In this document: positions 1 to 7,712 of the stretch, in pieces
Numbering within the stretch: the first letter of the stretch is position 1
How the letters are laid out: each line of letters opens with the position of its first letter
Origin: an uncultured Roseburia sp.
GTDB taxonomy: Bacteria; Bacillota_A; Clostridia; Lachnospirales; Lachnospiraceae
Direction: 5' to 3'
Assembly (NCBI GenBank): GCA_900753715.1
Contig: CAAEAE010000153.1
Span: forward strand, 1-36,659
Length of the DNA: 36,659 bases
Program-made: the position numbers and the translations under genes
The notes under the pieces: generated by a model
Databases searched by the model: none
Told to the model about the DNA's origin: nothing
Seen by the model: only the letters and a program-made list of their open reading frames with translations

Positions 1-2
1 AA

Positions 3-338
3 GAGCGTGTTTTGTATTCTTCTTTTAATCATTACACCTTGCAGCGGATAAAGGAGGAGAATCCGGATGCGAAGACCGGGATGCTCTACTGCGACGGAAT
101 TATCAATCCGGTGAGCTATGCGTCTTACGTGGTGGGCGCAGATGCGCTTCATCCGGCGCTTTATAATTTACAGTACGAAAACTTCGTGGAGGAATGTCGC
201 AAACACAATAAGAAAATTCATGTGTGGACGGTCAACGAGGAGTTTTATATGCGCGAGGTCTGCAAAATGCAGGTGGATGCCATGATTACAAATTATCCGG
301 ATGTGGCGCGCCGCATTGTGAAAGAGGAGCAGAAATGA
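3..338 (+). CDS. Glycerophosphodiester phosphodiesterase, C-terminal part (5' end outside window)
   Basis: The reading frame is open from the left edge, so only the last 111 residues are visible. They show the closing strands of the GDPD TIM barrel: a VLYSSFNHYTL segment near the edge, then VWTVNEE (the conserved tryptophan strand) and VDAMITNYPD, which is the usual end of the family. These enzymes hydrolyse glycerophosphodiesters from phospholipid turnover to glycerol-3-phosphate and an alcohol. The catalytic His/Glu residues lie upstream and cannot be checked. The stop codon overlaps the start of the lipase gene (ATGA), so the two are probably translationally coupled and may both serve lipid breakdown. 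The substrate is unknown. Confidence 0.85.
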   Translation, partial: ERVLYSSFNHYTLQRIKEENPDAKTGMLYCDGIINPVSYASYVVGADALHPALYNLQYENFVEECRKHNKKIHVWTVNEEFYMREVCKMQVDAMITNYPDVARRIVKEEQK

Positions 339-1306
339 GCGAGCTTTATCTGGGCGAGAGCGGTTTTTTAGAGCGGATGCGGGAGGAGATTGAGCCGTAT
401 CTGCGCCGGTACCGCAGGCAGGTAAAGTTTCTGGGACAGGAAAAGGCGATGCTTTGTGCATATGAATACTGTCTTCCTGGGGCGGATAAATGTGTTGTGA
501 TTTGCCACGGATTTTGCGAGTTCGCGGAAAAATATAACGAAATTGTATATTATTTTCTGCAAAAAGGTTATTCCGTGTATGTGCCGGAGCACAGAGGACA
601 CGGAAGTTCCGAGCGTTTTGTGCCGGATAGCGAAATGGTGTATGTGGAAAGTTACGGACAGTATGTGGAAGATTTGTACTGCTACACAAAGCGTCTTGAG
701 AAATTCGCAGAGCCGCACCGCTATCTGTTTGCACACTCAATGGGCGGGGCAATCGGAGTGCGCTGCCTTGAGCAGCATCCGGGATTTTTTGAAAAGGCAG
801 TGCTCTCAGCGCCCATGTTTGCAATGCAGACCGGAAAATATGGGACAGCAGTTGCATTTCTTGTGGCAGCGGCCCAGGTGGCAGCGGGAAATGGAAATAA
901 ATATGCGCCCGGACAGAGCGGATTTGTGGCAACGCCAGATTTTAAGGGAAGCAGTTGTGTGTCGGAGAGCCGGTATTATTATGTTTTCCAGAAAAGGCTC
1001 GGAAACCGTAGTTACCGCACTTATGGGGGATGTTACCGCTGGGTGCTTGAGAGCCTGCTCGCCTGTCATGCGCTGATGCGAAAAAGAGAGCGGGAAAAAA
1101 TAAAAATTCCGATACTGCTTTTTTCTGCGGGAAAAGACCATATGGTAAAATCGCGTGCGCACCGCATATTTGCAAAAGGAACGAAAAACACGAGGCTTGT
1201 CTTTGTGCCGGAGTCAAAACACGAGATTTATCATGCGGCATATGAAACGAGAGTGCGTTACTTTGAAACATTATTTACCTTTCTGGAAACAGAAAGCATG
1301 GGATAA
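335..1306 (+). CDS. Alpha/beta hydrolase, lysophospholipase/monoacylglycerol lipase family
   Basis: 323 aa. The start is the ATG of an ATGA overlap with the upstream gene; a longer in-frame start at 224 would lie inside that gene and is not used. The fold is serine-hydrolase: an oxyanion-strand region (CHGFCEFAEKYN), PEHRGHGSS after strand 4, nucleophile elbow AHSMGG with Ser135, a probable acid Asp268 in SAGKDHMV, and His296 in ESKHEIYH. This is the PldB/monoglyceride lipase pattern (serine aminopeptidase S33/Hydrolase_4). No signal peptide or membrane segment is visible, so it is probably cytoplasmic. Coupling to a glycerophosphodiesterase suggests a (lyso)phospholipid or acylglycerol substrate. 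The family is certain; the substrate is inference. Confidence 0.88.
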   Translation: MSELYLGESGFLERMREEIEPYLRRYRRQVKFLGQEKAMLCAYEYCLPGADKCVVICHGFCEFAEKYNEIVYYFLQKGYSVYVPEHRGHGSSERFVPDSEMVYVESYGQYVEDLYCYTKRLEKFAEPHRYLFAHSMGGAIGVRCLEQHPGFFEKAVLSAPMFAMQTGKYGTAVAFLVAAAQVAAGNGNKYAPGQSGFVATPDFKGSSCVSESRYYYVFQKRLGNRSYRTYGGCYRWVLESLLACHALMRKREREKIKIPILLFSAGKDHMVKSRAHRIFAKGTKNTRLVFVPESKHEIYHAAYETRVRYFETLFTFLETESMG

Positions 1307-1320
1307 GGATGGTTGGTCAT

Positions 1321-2601
1321 ATGAAAGAAAAATTAACGAAACTGGAGAAATACTGGATTCTTTATGATGTGGGAAATTCTGCATTTGTACTTCTGGTATC
1401 TACAATTATACCAATTTATTTTAAGAACATGGCAACGGCGGCAGGGGTGAGTGCTGCGGATTCCACTGCCTATTTAAGCTATGCAATATCGGCTTCTACG
1501 ATTATAGTAGCACTGCTTGGACCGATTCTTGGGGCTGTGGCAGATAACCGGAACCATAAGAAACCGCTGTTTACCTTTTTTTTGATGATGGGCGTGCTGG
1601 GCCTTGCGGCACTCGGACTGTCCGGAAGTTATCTGGCGTTTCTGGTGATTTTTGTCATTGCAAAGGTCGGACTTGGCGGAAGCCTGATTTTTTACGATTC
1701 CATGCTCGTGGATGTCACTACGGATGAGCGCATGGATGAGATTTCCTCACATGGTTACGCGTGGGGGTACATCGGAAGCTGCGTGCCGTTTATCGCAAGT
1801 CTTCTTCTGGTTTTAAATGCAGGAAGTATCGGTATGACATCCGGTACGGCAACGATGATTGCATTTTTTATCAATGCAGTCTGGTGGGGCGCTGTCACAT
1901 TGCCGCTTTTGAAAAATTACGAGCAGAAATTTTATGTGGAATCCAAGAAAGGGACGATAAAAAGTGCCTTTGAGCGGCTTTCCGGTATCTGGAATGAGAT
2001 GAAGCAGGATAAAAAAGTCTTTTTGTTCCTGTTATCCTTTTTCTTCTATATTGATGGCGTCTATACCATCATCGAGATGGCAACCTCTTACGGAAAAGAT
2101 GTCGGAATCAGCGATACGAATCTGCTTTTAGCGCTTCTTTTTACACAGTTTGTCGCATTTCCGTGCTCAATTTTGTTTGGAAAGCTGACCCGCAGATTTG
2201 AGACAAAAAATCTGATTCTGGTATGTATCGCAGCATATTTTGGCGTGGCTGTCTATGCTATCTGGCTGGATACCGCGTGGAAGTTCTGGCTGATGGCGAC
2301 GATTGTAGGCGTGTTCCAGGGCGCTATCCAGGCACTTTCCCGTTCCCATTTTGCCAAAATTATTCCAAAGGAAAAGTCATCCGAGTACTTTGGCGTCTAT
2401 GATATTTTTGGCAAAGGAGCTTCTTTCATGGGAACGATGTTAATGGGTGTCACCACGCAGGTATTCCACACATCAAAAGCCGGAGTCGCAGTGATTGCAC
2501 TGATGATTGTCATCGGATTTGTCCTGTTTGCCGCGCATGGCATGCCGGAAGTGCAGACACAGGCGAAAGGAGTTAAAATTGCCCAAAAAGGAATCGAGTA
2601 A
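1321..2601 (+). CDS. MFS transporter, UMF1/Atg22-like family
   Basis: 426 aa, about twelve hydrophobic segments. I start it at the ATG at 1321 because AAGGATGG at 1305-1312 sits 8 nt upstream; the ATG at 1309 lies inside that ribosome site. Family features are the N-terminal YWILYDVGNSAFVLL, the loop GAVADNRNHKK between early helices, and GAIQALSRSHFAKIIPKEK in the C-terminal half, typical of the UMF1/Atg22-like branch. Substrates of the bacterial members are mostly unknown; fungal Atg22 exports amino acids from the vacuole. The gene follows the lipase by 14 nt, and its last 23 bases overlap the alarmone synthetase, so the four genes look like one operon. Confidence 0.87.
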   Translation: MKEKLTKLEKYWILYDVGNSAFVLLVSTIIPIYFKNMATAAGVSAADSTAYLSYAISASTIIVALLGPILGAVADNRNHKKPLFTFFLMMGVLGLAALGLSGSYLAFLVIFVIAKVGLGGSLIFYDSMLVDVTTDERMDEISSHGYAWGYIGSCVPFIASLLLVLNAGSIGMTSGTATMIAFFINAVWWGAVTLPLLKNYEQKFYVESKKGTIKSAFERLSGIWNEMKQDKKVFLFLLSFFFYIDGVYTIIEMATSYGKDVGISDTNLLLALLFTQFVAFPCSILFGKLTRRFETKNLILVCIAAYFGVAVYAIWLDTAWKFWLMATIVGVFQGAIQALSRSHFAKIIPKEKSSEYFGVYDIFGKGASFMGTMLMGVTTQVFHTSKAGVAVIALMIVIGFVLFAAHGMPEVQTQAKGVKIAQKGIE

Positions 2602-3142
2602 GCCGTTAATCGGAGAATTAGAGCTTCGGGAAAAATTTGAGAACGAAGTCGTGCGGCAGCGGTATTTAAGCGCAATGGAGCTGGTGCTTGCAAGGCTTTC
2701 CCTCATCAATGCCGATTTGACGGAAAAAAATAAAAGACCGATTGTCCGCGCGCTTTCCTCCCGGTTAAAAACCACGGACAGCATGATAAAAAAGTTAATC
2801 CGCAAGGAGCGGGAGGTATCGTTTGCAAGTGCGGTAAAGTCGTTGAACGATATCGCCGGAGTGCGTGTTGTCTGCTATTTTTGCGATGATGTCGAGCAGA
2901 TAGCGGATGCACTGCGCAAACAGGAAGATATTACAATTGTAAAAGAAAAGAATTATATTAAAAAGCCAAAAAAGAGCGGGTATCAGAGCCTGCATCTGAT
3001 TGTGGAGATTCCGCTCGTGTATTTAAACCGCAAAGACACGGTCCGGGTGGAAATCCAGATTCGCTCGTTTGCAATGGATTACTGGGCAGAGCTTGACACA
3101 CAGATGTGTTATAAAAAAGTGCCGGGCGCATCGAGCAGGTAG
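2579..3142 (+). CDS. Small alarmone (ppGpp) synthetase, RelA/SpoT-domain, frameshifted near its end
   Basis: A 187-aa frame starting at TTG 2579, preceded by AAAGGAG with a 6-nt spacer and overlapping the MFS stop. It carries the RelA/SpoT synthetase signatures of the RelP/RelQ class: SLNDIAGVRVVCYF, KKPKKSGYQSLHL and the catalytic-region RVEIQIRSFAMDYWAEL. These enzymes transfer pyrophosphate from ATP to GDP/GTP to make (p)ppGpp. No hydrolase (HD), TGS or ACT domain is present. The frame runs out at 3140 with the non-family tail VPGASSR, while the expected tail continues one frame back (see 3113-3249). The synthetase core is complete, so activity is possible, but the helices that help oligomer formation in RelQ-type enzymes are lost unless the frame is restored. 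Confidence 0.85.
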   Translation: MPKKESSKPLIGELELREKFENEVVRQRYLSAMELVLARLSLINADLTEKNKRPIVRALSSRLKTTDSMIKKLIRKEREVSFASAVKSLNDIAGVRVVCYFCDDVEQIADALRKQEDITIVKEKNYIKKPKKSGYQSLHLIVEIPLVYLNRKDTVRVEIQIRSFAMDYWAELDTQMCYKKVPGASSR

Positions 3143-3249
3143 AACGGGAAATCCGGAACTATTCGGCGGTGATTGCCAAAGTGGATAACCAGATGCTTGA
3201 GCTTCGCAAGAAAATCGAAAAAGCTACAGGTACGCCAGAAGTCCGGTAG
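3113..3249 (+). other. Out-of-frame C-terminal tail of the alarmone synthetase; A6 tract frameshift site
   Basis: Six adenines lie at 3113-3118. Adding one A would read CYKKSAG and then continue through RIEQVEREIRNYSAV, AKVDNQMLELRKKIEKATG to a stop at 3247-3249. This charged coiled-coil-like tail is what the family has after the synthetase core. The protein would then be 223 aa. One missing base, a sequencing error, or slippage on the A-tract would each explain the pattern. The tail overlaps the end of the convergent symporter gene by 26 bp. Confidence 0.75.
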
Positions 3250-4621
3250 ACTGCAAAAACAGAACAAACATCATGACCGGGGCGACGAAGCGAATCATCA
3301 CACGGTAAAGTTTTTTCCGGTGGAAGGTTTCGCCGTTCCGCTGCATCTCATCAATGACATAGTCGGATGTCACAATCCAGCCAATCAGGATGGTCGAGAG
3401 CAGTGCGATAAAAGGCATCATGACGCTGTTGCTGATATAATCCATGATGTCAAGAAGCTGTCCGGTCGAGCCGTTCGGCAGTTTCACCTCTACATAGAAG
3501 ATACTGTAACCTAACGTGATGACGGCGGAGGCGGCAAGGTAGATGACGGATAAAACGATAACGGTCTTCTTTCTGCCTGCATGAAAGATTTCCATGCAGT
3601 TTGCGGTGATGGATTCGAGTACGGAGATACAGGAAGATAACGTTGCAAATATCGCAGTTACAAAGAATAACATACCTACAAACGTACCCGTTTTTCCCAT
3701 AGCGGCAAATACTTTTGGCAGGGAAATAAACATCAGGCTGGGTCCTGCATCCATTCCTTCGGTTCCGGAGAAGACAAATACAGCCGGAATAATCATAGCG
3801 CCGGCGAGAAATGCAACGCCGGTGTCAAAAATCTCAATCTGATTCACCGCTTTGTTTAAGTTTACCTCAGGCTTCACGTAGGAGCCATATGTAATCATAA
3901 TGCCCATGGACACGCTTAAGGAGAAGAAAAGCTGGCTCATGGCGTCTAATAAAATCTGTAAGAAACGTTCTAACGTAAGTCCCTCAAAATTTGGTGTCAG
4001 GTAATACAAAAATCCTTCCCATCCGGTGCGCACCTGACCGGATGCGTCGGTGTGCTCTAAGGTCAGCGAGTAAACGGAGATGATGACAACGAGGACGAAA
4101 AGAACCGGCATCATCCATTTGGACACTTTTTCAATGCCGCCCTCAACCCCATTGTATACAATAAAAGCCGTAACTCCCATAAAAAGGAGCGCAAAAATCA
4201 CCGGAGAAGTGGACGATGTGATAAAGGAAGTAAAATAATCGTCTGCGGCAGCGGCTTTTGCCTGTCCGGTGAGATACACAACCGCATATTTTGTAATCCA
4301 TCCGCCGATGACTGCGTAGTAGGTCATGATAAGAACCGGCACGAGAAATGTCAGAATCCCTAAAAATTTCCACTTTGGGTGCATCTCGGTGTAAGCCCCA
4401 ATCGCACTCTTTTTGGTGCGGCGTCCGATGGCGATATCGGATGTGAGCAGCGTAAATCCAAACGTCAGCACAAGGATAAAATAGATGATTAAAAATAATC
4501 CGCCCCCGTCTTTGGCTGCGAGGTACGGGAATCTCCATAAGTTTCCCACGCCGACAGCACTTCCGGCTGCGGCAAGGACAAATCCGAGCTGTCCGGAAAA
4601 ATGATTTGATTTCTTTTCCAT
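3224..4621 (-). CDS. Sodium-dependent amino-acid/neurotransmitter symporter family (NSS/SLC6) transporter
   Basis: 465 aa. I take the ATG at 4621 (MEKKSNHFSGQLGFV), because the NSS core begins there; a longer frame to 4696 adds residues unlike the family. The first helix has the unwound, sodium-binding motif AAAGSAVGVGNLWRFPYLA followed by KDGGGLF, diagnostic for NSS proteins, and roughly eleven to twelve hydrophobic segments follow. Bacterial relatives (LeuT, MhsT, TnaT) take up amino acids with Na+. The exact substrate cannot be read from the sequence. The gene is convergent with the alarmone synthetase and divergent from the ATPase at 4825, so it is probably transcribed alone. A GGGGGA tract a few bases upstream of 4621 is the likely ribosome site. 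Confidence 0.92.
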   Translation of the reverse strand: MEKKSNHFSGQLGFVLAAAGSAVGVGNLWRFPYLAAKDGGGLFLIIYFILVLTFGFTLLTSDIAIGRRTKKSAIGAYTEMHPKWKFLGILTFLVPVLIMTYYAVIGGWITKYAVVYLTGQAKAAAADDYFTSFITSSTSPVIFALLFMGVTAFIVYNGVEGGIEKVSKWMMPVLFVLVVIISVYSLTLEHTDASGQVRTGWEGFLYYLTPNFEGLTLERFLQILLDAMSQLFFSLSVSMGIMITYGSYVKPEVNLNKAVNQIEIFDTGVAFLAGAMIIPAVFVFSGTEGMDAGPSLMFISLPKVFAAMGKTGTFVGMLFFVTAIFATLSSCISVLESITANCMEIFHAGRKKTVIVLSVIYLAASAVITLGYSIFYVEVKLPNGSTGQLLDIMDYISNSVMMPFIALLSTILIGWIVTSDYVIDEMQRNGETFHRKKLYRVMIRFVAPVMMFVLFLQSTGLLAYL

Positions 4622-4741
4622 ATATAAATCCCCCATCTTATAACATATAGCCTGTATGGCTAAGATAACACAGGATAAGATATAAGTAAAATGCATATTT
4701 TTGCTGGAATGTATAACAAGGGGTTATTGAAATAACAGGGG

Positions 4742-4770
4742 TTGTAATTTCCGGCAAAACTATATATAAT
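4742..4770 (+). promoter_or_regulatory. Likely sigma-A promoter of the ATPase gene
   Basis: TTGTAA (4742-4747), a 17-nt spacer and TATAAT (4765-4770). Just upstream are two near-identical copies of TAACAnGGGGTT (4714-4725 and 4733-4743, 19 bp apart), a possible regulator site. A short hairpin, GTGT...ACAC, follows near the expected transcription start. Confidence 0.6.
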
Positions 4771-4824
4771 AAAAGTGTGATGAAACACACAAAAATTCTA
4801 ATAAAAATGTGATGGAGCGTTTCT

Positions 4825-6159
4825 ATGGAACGATTGATTTTGAAGAAACTGCTGGACTGGAAGAATTCGCCCTACCGCAAACCACTGATTTTAAAGGGTG
4901 TGCGGCAGGTTGGAAAAACCTGGATTCTCAAGGAATTTGGCAGGCGGTATTATGAAAACACCGCATATTTTAACTTCGATGAAAGTGAGGAATATAAGCA
5001 GTTTTTTGAAACTACCAAGGATGTAGACCGAATTTTACAGAACCTGATGCTGGCAAGTGGTCAGAAGATTCTGCCGGAAAAGACGCTCATCATTTTTGAT
5101 GAGGTGCAGGATTGCCCTAAAGTCATTAATTCCATGAAGTATTTCTGTGAGAATGCCCCACAGTATCATATTGCGTGTGCGGGTTCGCTGCTTGGGATTG
5201 CTCTGGCAAAGCCATCCTCATTTCCGGTGGGAAAGGTTAATTTTATGCAGATTGACCCGATGACCTTTACGGAATTTTTGCTCGCCAACGGGGATGAAAA
5301 CCTCGCAGCGTATTTAGAGAGCGTGCAGATGATAGAACCCATTCCCGATGCGTTTTTTAATCCGCTCTATGAAAAACTGAAAATGTATTATGTCACCGGC
5401 GGAATGCCGGAATCCGTGCTGATGTGGACAGAGGCGCGTGACGTTTCTGCAATGCAGGAGGCGCTGTCCGGAATTATCGGCGCATATGAGAGAGATTTTG
5501 CCAAGCACCCCAATATCAGTGAATTTCCGAAAATCTCGATGATTTGGAAGTCGATACCGTCCCAGTTGGCAAGGGAAAACAAAAAATTTATTTACAAGGT
5601 GGTCAAGGAGGGCGCAAGAGCCCGCGAGTACGAGGATGCCCTTCAATGGCTGGTGGATGCCAGACTGGTGCACAAAATCTATCGGAGTACCGCTCCGGGA
5701 CTTCCGATTGCGGCGTATGACGACCTGTCCGCATTTAAAATTTATCTGGTAGATGTGGGGCTGTTACGCCGCCTGGCGCAACTGGCACCTACGGCATATG
5801 GAGAAGGCAACCGTCTGTTCACGGAGTTTAAAGGTGCATTGACCGAAAATTTTGTGCTACAGACATTAATGACACAGTTTGAGGTGGTTCCGCGCTACTG
5901 GAGTCAGAACAATCCGCCGTATGAGGTTGATTTTCTCATACAGAGAGAAAATGATATTTTTCCGGTCGAAGTAAAATCAGAAGCCAACACGTCGAGCAGA
6001 AGCTTAAAAAAATTTAAGGAGCTGTTCCCGGATAAGGTGAAACTCCGTGTTCGGTTTTCTCTGGACAATCTGAAGCTGGACGATGATGTTTTAAATATTC
6101 CGTTATTTATGGCGGACCAGGCGGACCGATTGATTGGAATCGCATTGAAAAATCGTTAA
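4825..6159 (+). CDS. AAA-type ATPase with C-terminal DUF4143 domain
   Basis: 444 aa, full length for the family, with GGAG 7 nt before the ATG. The Walker A region is GVRQVGKTW (residues 25-33), the Walker B region LIIFDEVQDCP (88-98), and a sensor-like ACAGSLLG follows. The C-terminal half is the DUF4143 region with YEVDFLI near its end, a restriction-endonuclease-like Asp plus EVKSE strand. These proteins are abundant and often multicopy in anaerobes; their role is not established. This is the only intact one of three in the window; the copies at 7.7 and 15.2 kb are broken. The MATE gene follows after 22 nt and may be co-transcribed. Confidence 0.9.
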   Translation: MERLILKKLLDWKNSPYRKPLILKGVRQVGKTWILKEFGRRYYENTAYFNFDESEEYKQFFETTKDVDRILQNLMLASGQKILPEKTLIIFDEVQDCPKVINSMKYFCENAPQYHIACAGSLLGIALAKPSSFPVGKVNFMQIDPMTFTEFLLANGDENLAAYLESVQMIEPIPDAFFNPLYEKLKMYYVTGGMPESVLMWTEARDVSAMQEALSGIIGAYERDFAKHPNISEFPKISMIWKSIPSQLARENKKFIYKVVKEGARAREYEDALQWLVDARLVHKIYRSTAPGLPIAAYDDLSAFKIYLVDVGLLRRLAQLAPTAYGEGNRLFTEFKGALTENFVLQTLMTQFEVVPRYWSQNNPPYEVDFLIQRENDIFPVEVKSEANTSSRSLKKFKELFPDKVKLRVRFSLDNLKLDDDVLNIPLFMADQADRLIGIALKNR

Positions 6160-6181
6160 AGAAACAAAAGAAAGGGTTATT

Positions 6182-7570
6182 ATGTTCGCAAAATTTAGAA
6201 GTAAATATATAGGAGACAAAGCATTTTATAAGAGGTACTTATATCTGGCACTGCCGATGATTGTGCAGAATGCCATCACGAATCTGGTCAGCTTCCTGGA
6301 CAATATCATGGTTGGACAGCTCGGCACGGAGCAGATGTCCGGTGTTGCGATTGTAAATCAGCTCATTTTTGTATACAATCTGGCAATCTTTGGCGCGGTT
6401 TCGGCGGCAAGTATTTTTGGTGCACAGTATTATGGAAAGGGAAATCATAAGGGACATATGTATTCCTTCCGTTTTAAACTGTATGCAGCGCTGCTTGTGA
6501 CGATACTCACGATACTGCTGTTTTTGACAAACGGGGAGAATCTGATTTCACTTTATCTGACCGATACCGCCGGAAACGGTGCAACGGATGTGGCGTTACA
6601 GTATGGTCTGCAATACCTTGCAATCATGGTCGTGGGACTCATTCCATTTGCGGTAAATCAGGCTTATGCGACCAACATTAAGGAGACCGGGCAGACGATG
6701 GTGCCGATGATTGCAAGCTTTGTTGCGGTCGGAAGCAATGCGGTGTTAGACTATCTTCTGATTTTTGGTATCGGACCGTTTCCAAAACTTGGGGTTATCG
6801 GTGCGGCACTTGCGACGGTGATTGCACGTTATATTGAAGCGCTCATCATTATTATCTGGGCGCATGGTCACGCAGACAAAAACAGATATTTAAAGGGTGC
6901 CTATACAGGATTTGGAATTCCAAAAGAGGAGTTAAAGGCAATTCTCATTAAGGGATTCCCGCTCATGATAAATGAGGTTTTATGGGCAGCAGGCATGACA
7001 GCGGTAACACAGTGTTACTCTGTCCGTGGTCTTGAGATTGTAGCGGGACTTAATATTGCAACGACGATTACAAACCTGTTCAATATCATTTACTTACAGC
7101 TTGGAGGCTGTATCAGTATCGTTGTCGGACAGTATTTAGGTGCGGGAGAGCTGGAAAAAGCAAAGGATGCGGACAACAAGATGATTGTTTTCAGCGTGTT
7201 CTGCTGTGTGATTGTGGCGGCGGTTATGCTGGTTATCGGAGGATTTTTCCCGCAGATCTATAACACAACCGACGAAATTAAAGGGCTGGCAACCAGTTTT
7301 ATTGCGGTTTCAGCGCTTATTATGCCGTTCTGCTCGTTCAGCCATGCGTCCTATTTTACGCTGCGCTCCGGTGGAAAAACGATGGTTACATTTTTATTTG
7401 ACTCCGTATTCACCTGGGTCATTGTTGTGCCGACAGCGTTTGTGCTGGCACATTTTACAGGGATTGGAATTATAAGCGTTTACTTTTTCGTGCAGGCAAC
7501 AGAGCTGATAAAAGTAATTATTGGTTATTGTATGGTGCGAAGCAACGTCTGGCTTGTGCAGATGGTGTAG
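6182..7570 (+). CDS. MATE family multidrug/Na+ efflux transporter
   Basis: 462 aa with about twelve membrane helices in two similar halves; AAAGGG precedes the ATG. Family signatures are YLALPMIVQNAITNLVSFLDN with MVGQLGTEQMSGVA at the N-terminus, and the matching FPLMINEVLWAAGM at the start of the second half. MATE pumps export cationic drugs or metabolites using Na+ or H+ gradients. The substrate is not predictable here. The gene lies 22 nt behind the ATPase. No T-rich terminator is seen after it; the next element is a promoter-like sequence and a palindrome (7603-7653). Confidence 0.93.
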   Translation: MFAKFRSKYIGDKAFYKRYLYLALPMIVQNAITNLVSFLDNIMVGQLGTEQMSGVAIVNQLIFVYNLAIFGAVSAASIFGAQYYGKGNHKGHMYSFRFKLYAALLVTILTILLFLTNGENLISLYLTDTAGNGATDVALQYGLQYLAIMVVGLIPFAVNQAYATNIKETGQTMVPMIASFVAVGSNAVLDYLLIFGIGPFPKLGVIGAALATVIARYIEALIIIIWAHGHADKNRYLKGAYTGFGIPKEELKAILIKGFPLMINEVLWAAGMTAVTQCYSVRGLEIVAGLNIATTITNLFNIIYLQLGGCISIVVGQYLGAGELEKAKDADNKMIVFSVFCCVIVAAVMLVIGGFFPQIYNTTDEIKGLATSFIAVSALIMPFCSFSHASYFTLRSGGKTMVTFLFDSVFTWVIVVPTAFVLAHFTGIGIISVYFFVQATELIKVIIGYCMVRSNVWLVQMV

Positions 7571-7602
7571 AAGATTGGACTTTCATTAATATTTATTATT
7601 TA

Positions 7603-7653
7603 TGGTAAAATACAGTTATTCCCCAAAATTGATAAAATATTGATTTTGGGGAA
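7603..7653 (+). promoter_or_regulatory. Extended -10 promoter followed by a 35-bp palindrome
   Basis: TGGTAAAAT (7603-7611) matches an extended -10 element. Immediately downstream TTCCCCAAAAT (7619-7629) and ATTTTGGGGAA (7643-7653) form a perfect 11-bp inverted repeat around a 13-nt AT-rich centre. There is no T-run, so it is not an ordinary terminator. Its place at the expected transcription start suits an operator or a 5'-end hairpin. The truncated ATPase frame begins at the right arm. Confidence 0.55.
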
Positions 7654-7712
7654 TAATTGAAGAAGAGGCAAATATTATTCATATTAATTATAATGATGAT
7701 GAATATGAAGAA

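Noticed and set aside
168..932. 254-aa reading frame on the minus strand
   Set aside because: It lies antisense to the lipase and GDPD genes, is rich in His, Pro and Arg in no family pattern, and has no ribosome site.
3112..3119. Classical programmed -1 frameshift heptamer A AAA AAG in the alarmone synthetase
   Set aside because: The bases are present but the zero frame reads AAA AAA GTG, not NNA AAA AAG, so the standard tandem-slip phase is wrong. I keep slippage only as one option beside mutation or sequencing error.
4775..4790. GTGT/ACAC hairpin before the ATPase as a terminator
   Set aside because: The stem is only about four to six pairs, has no T-run, and lies downstream of a good promoter.
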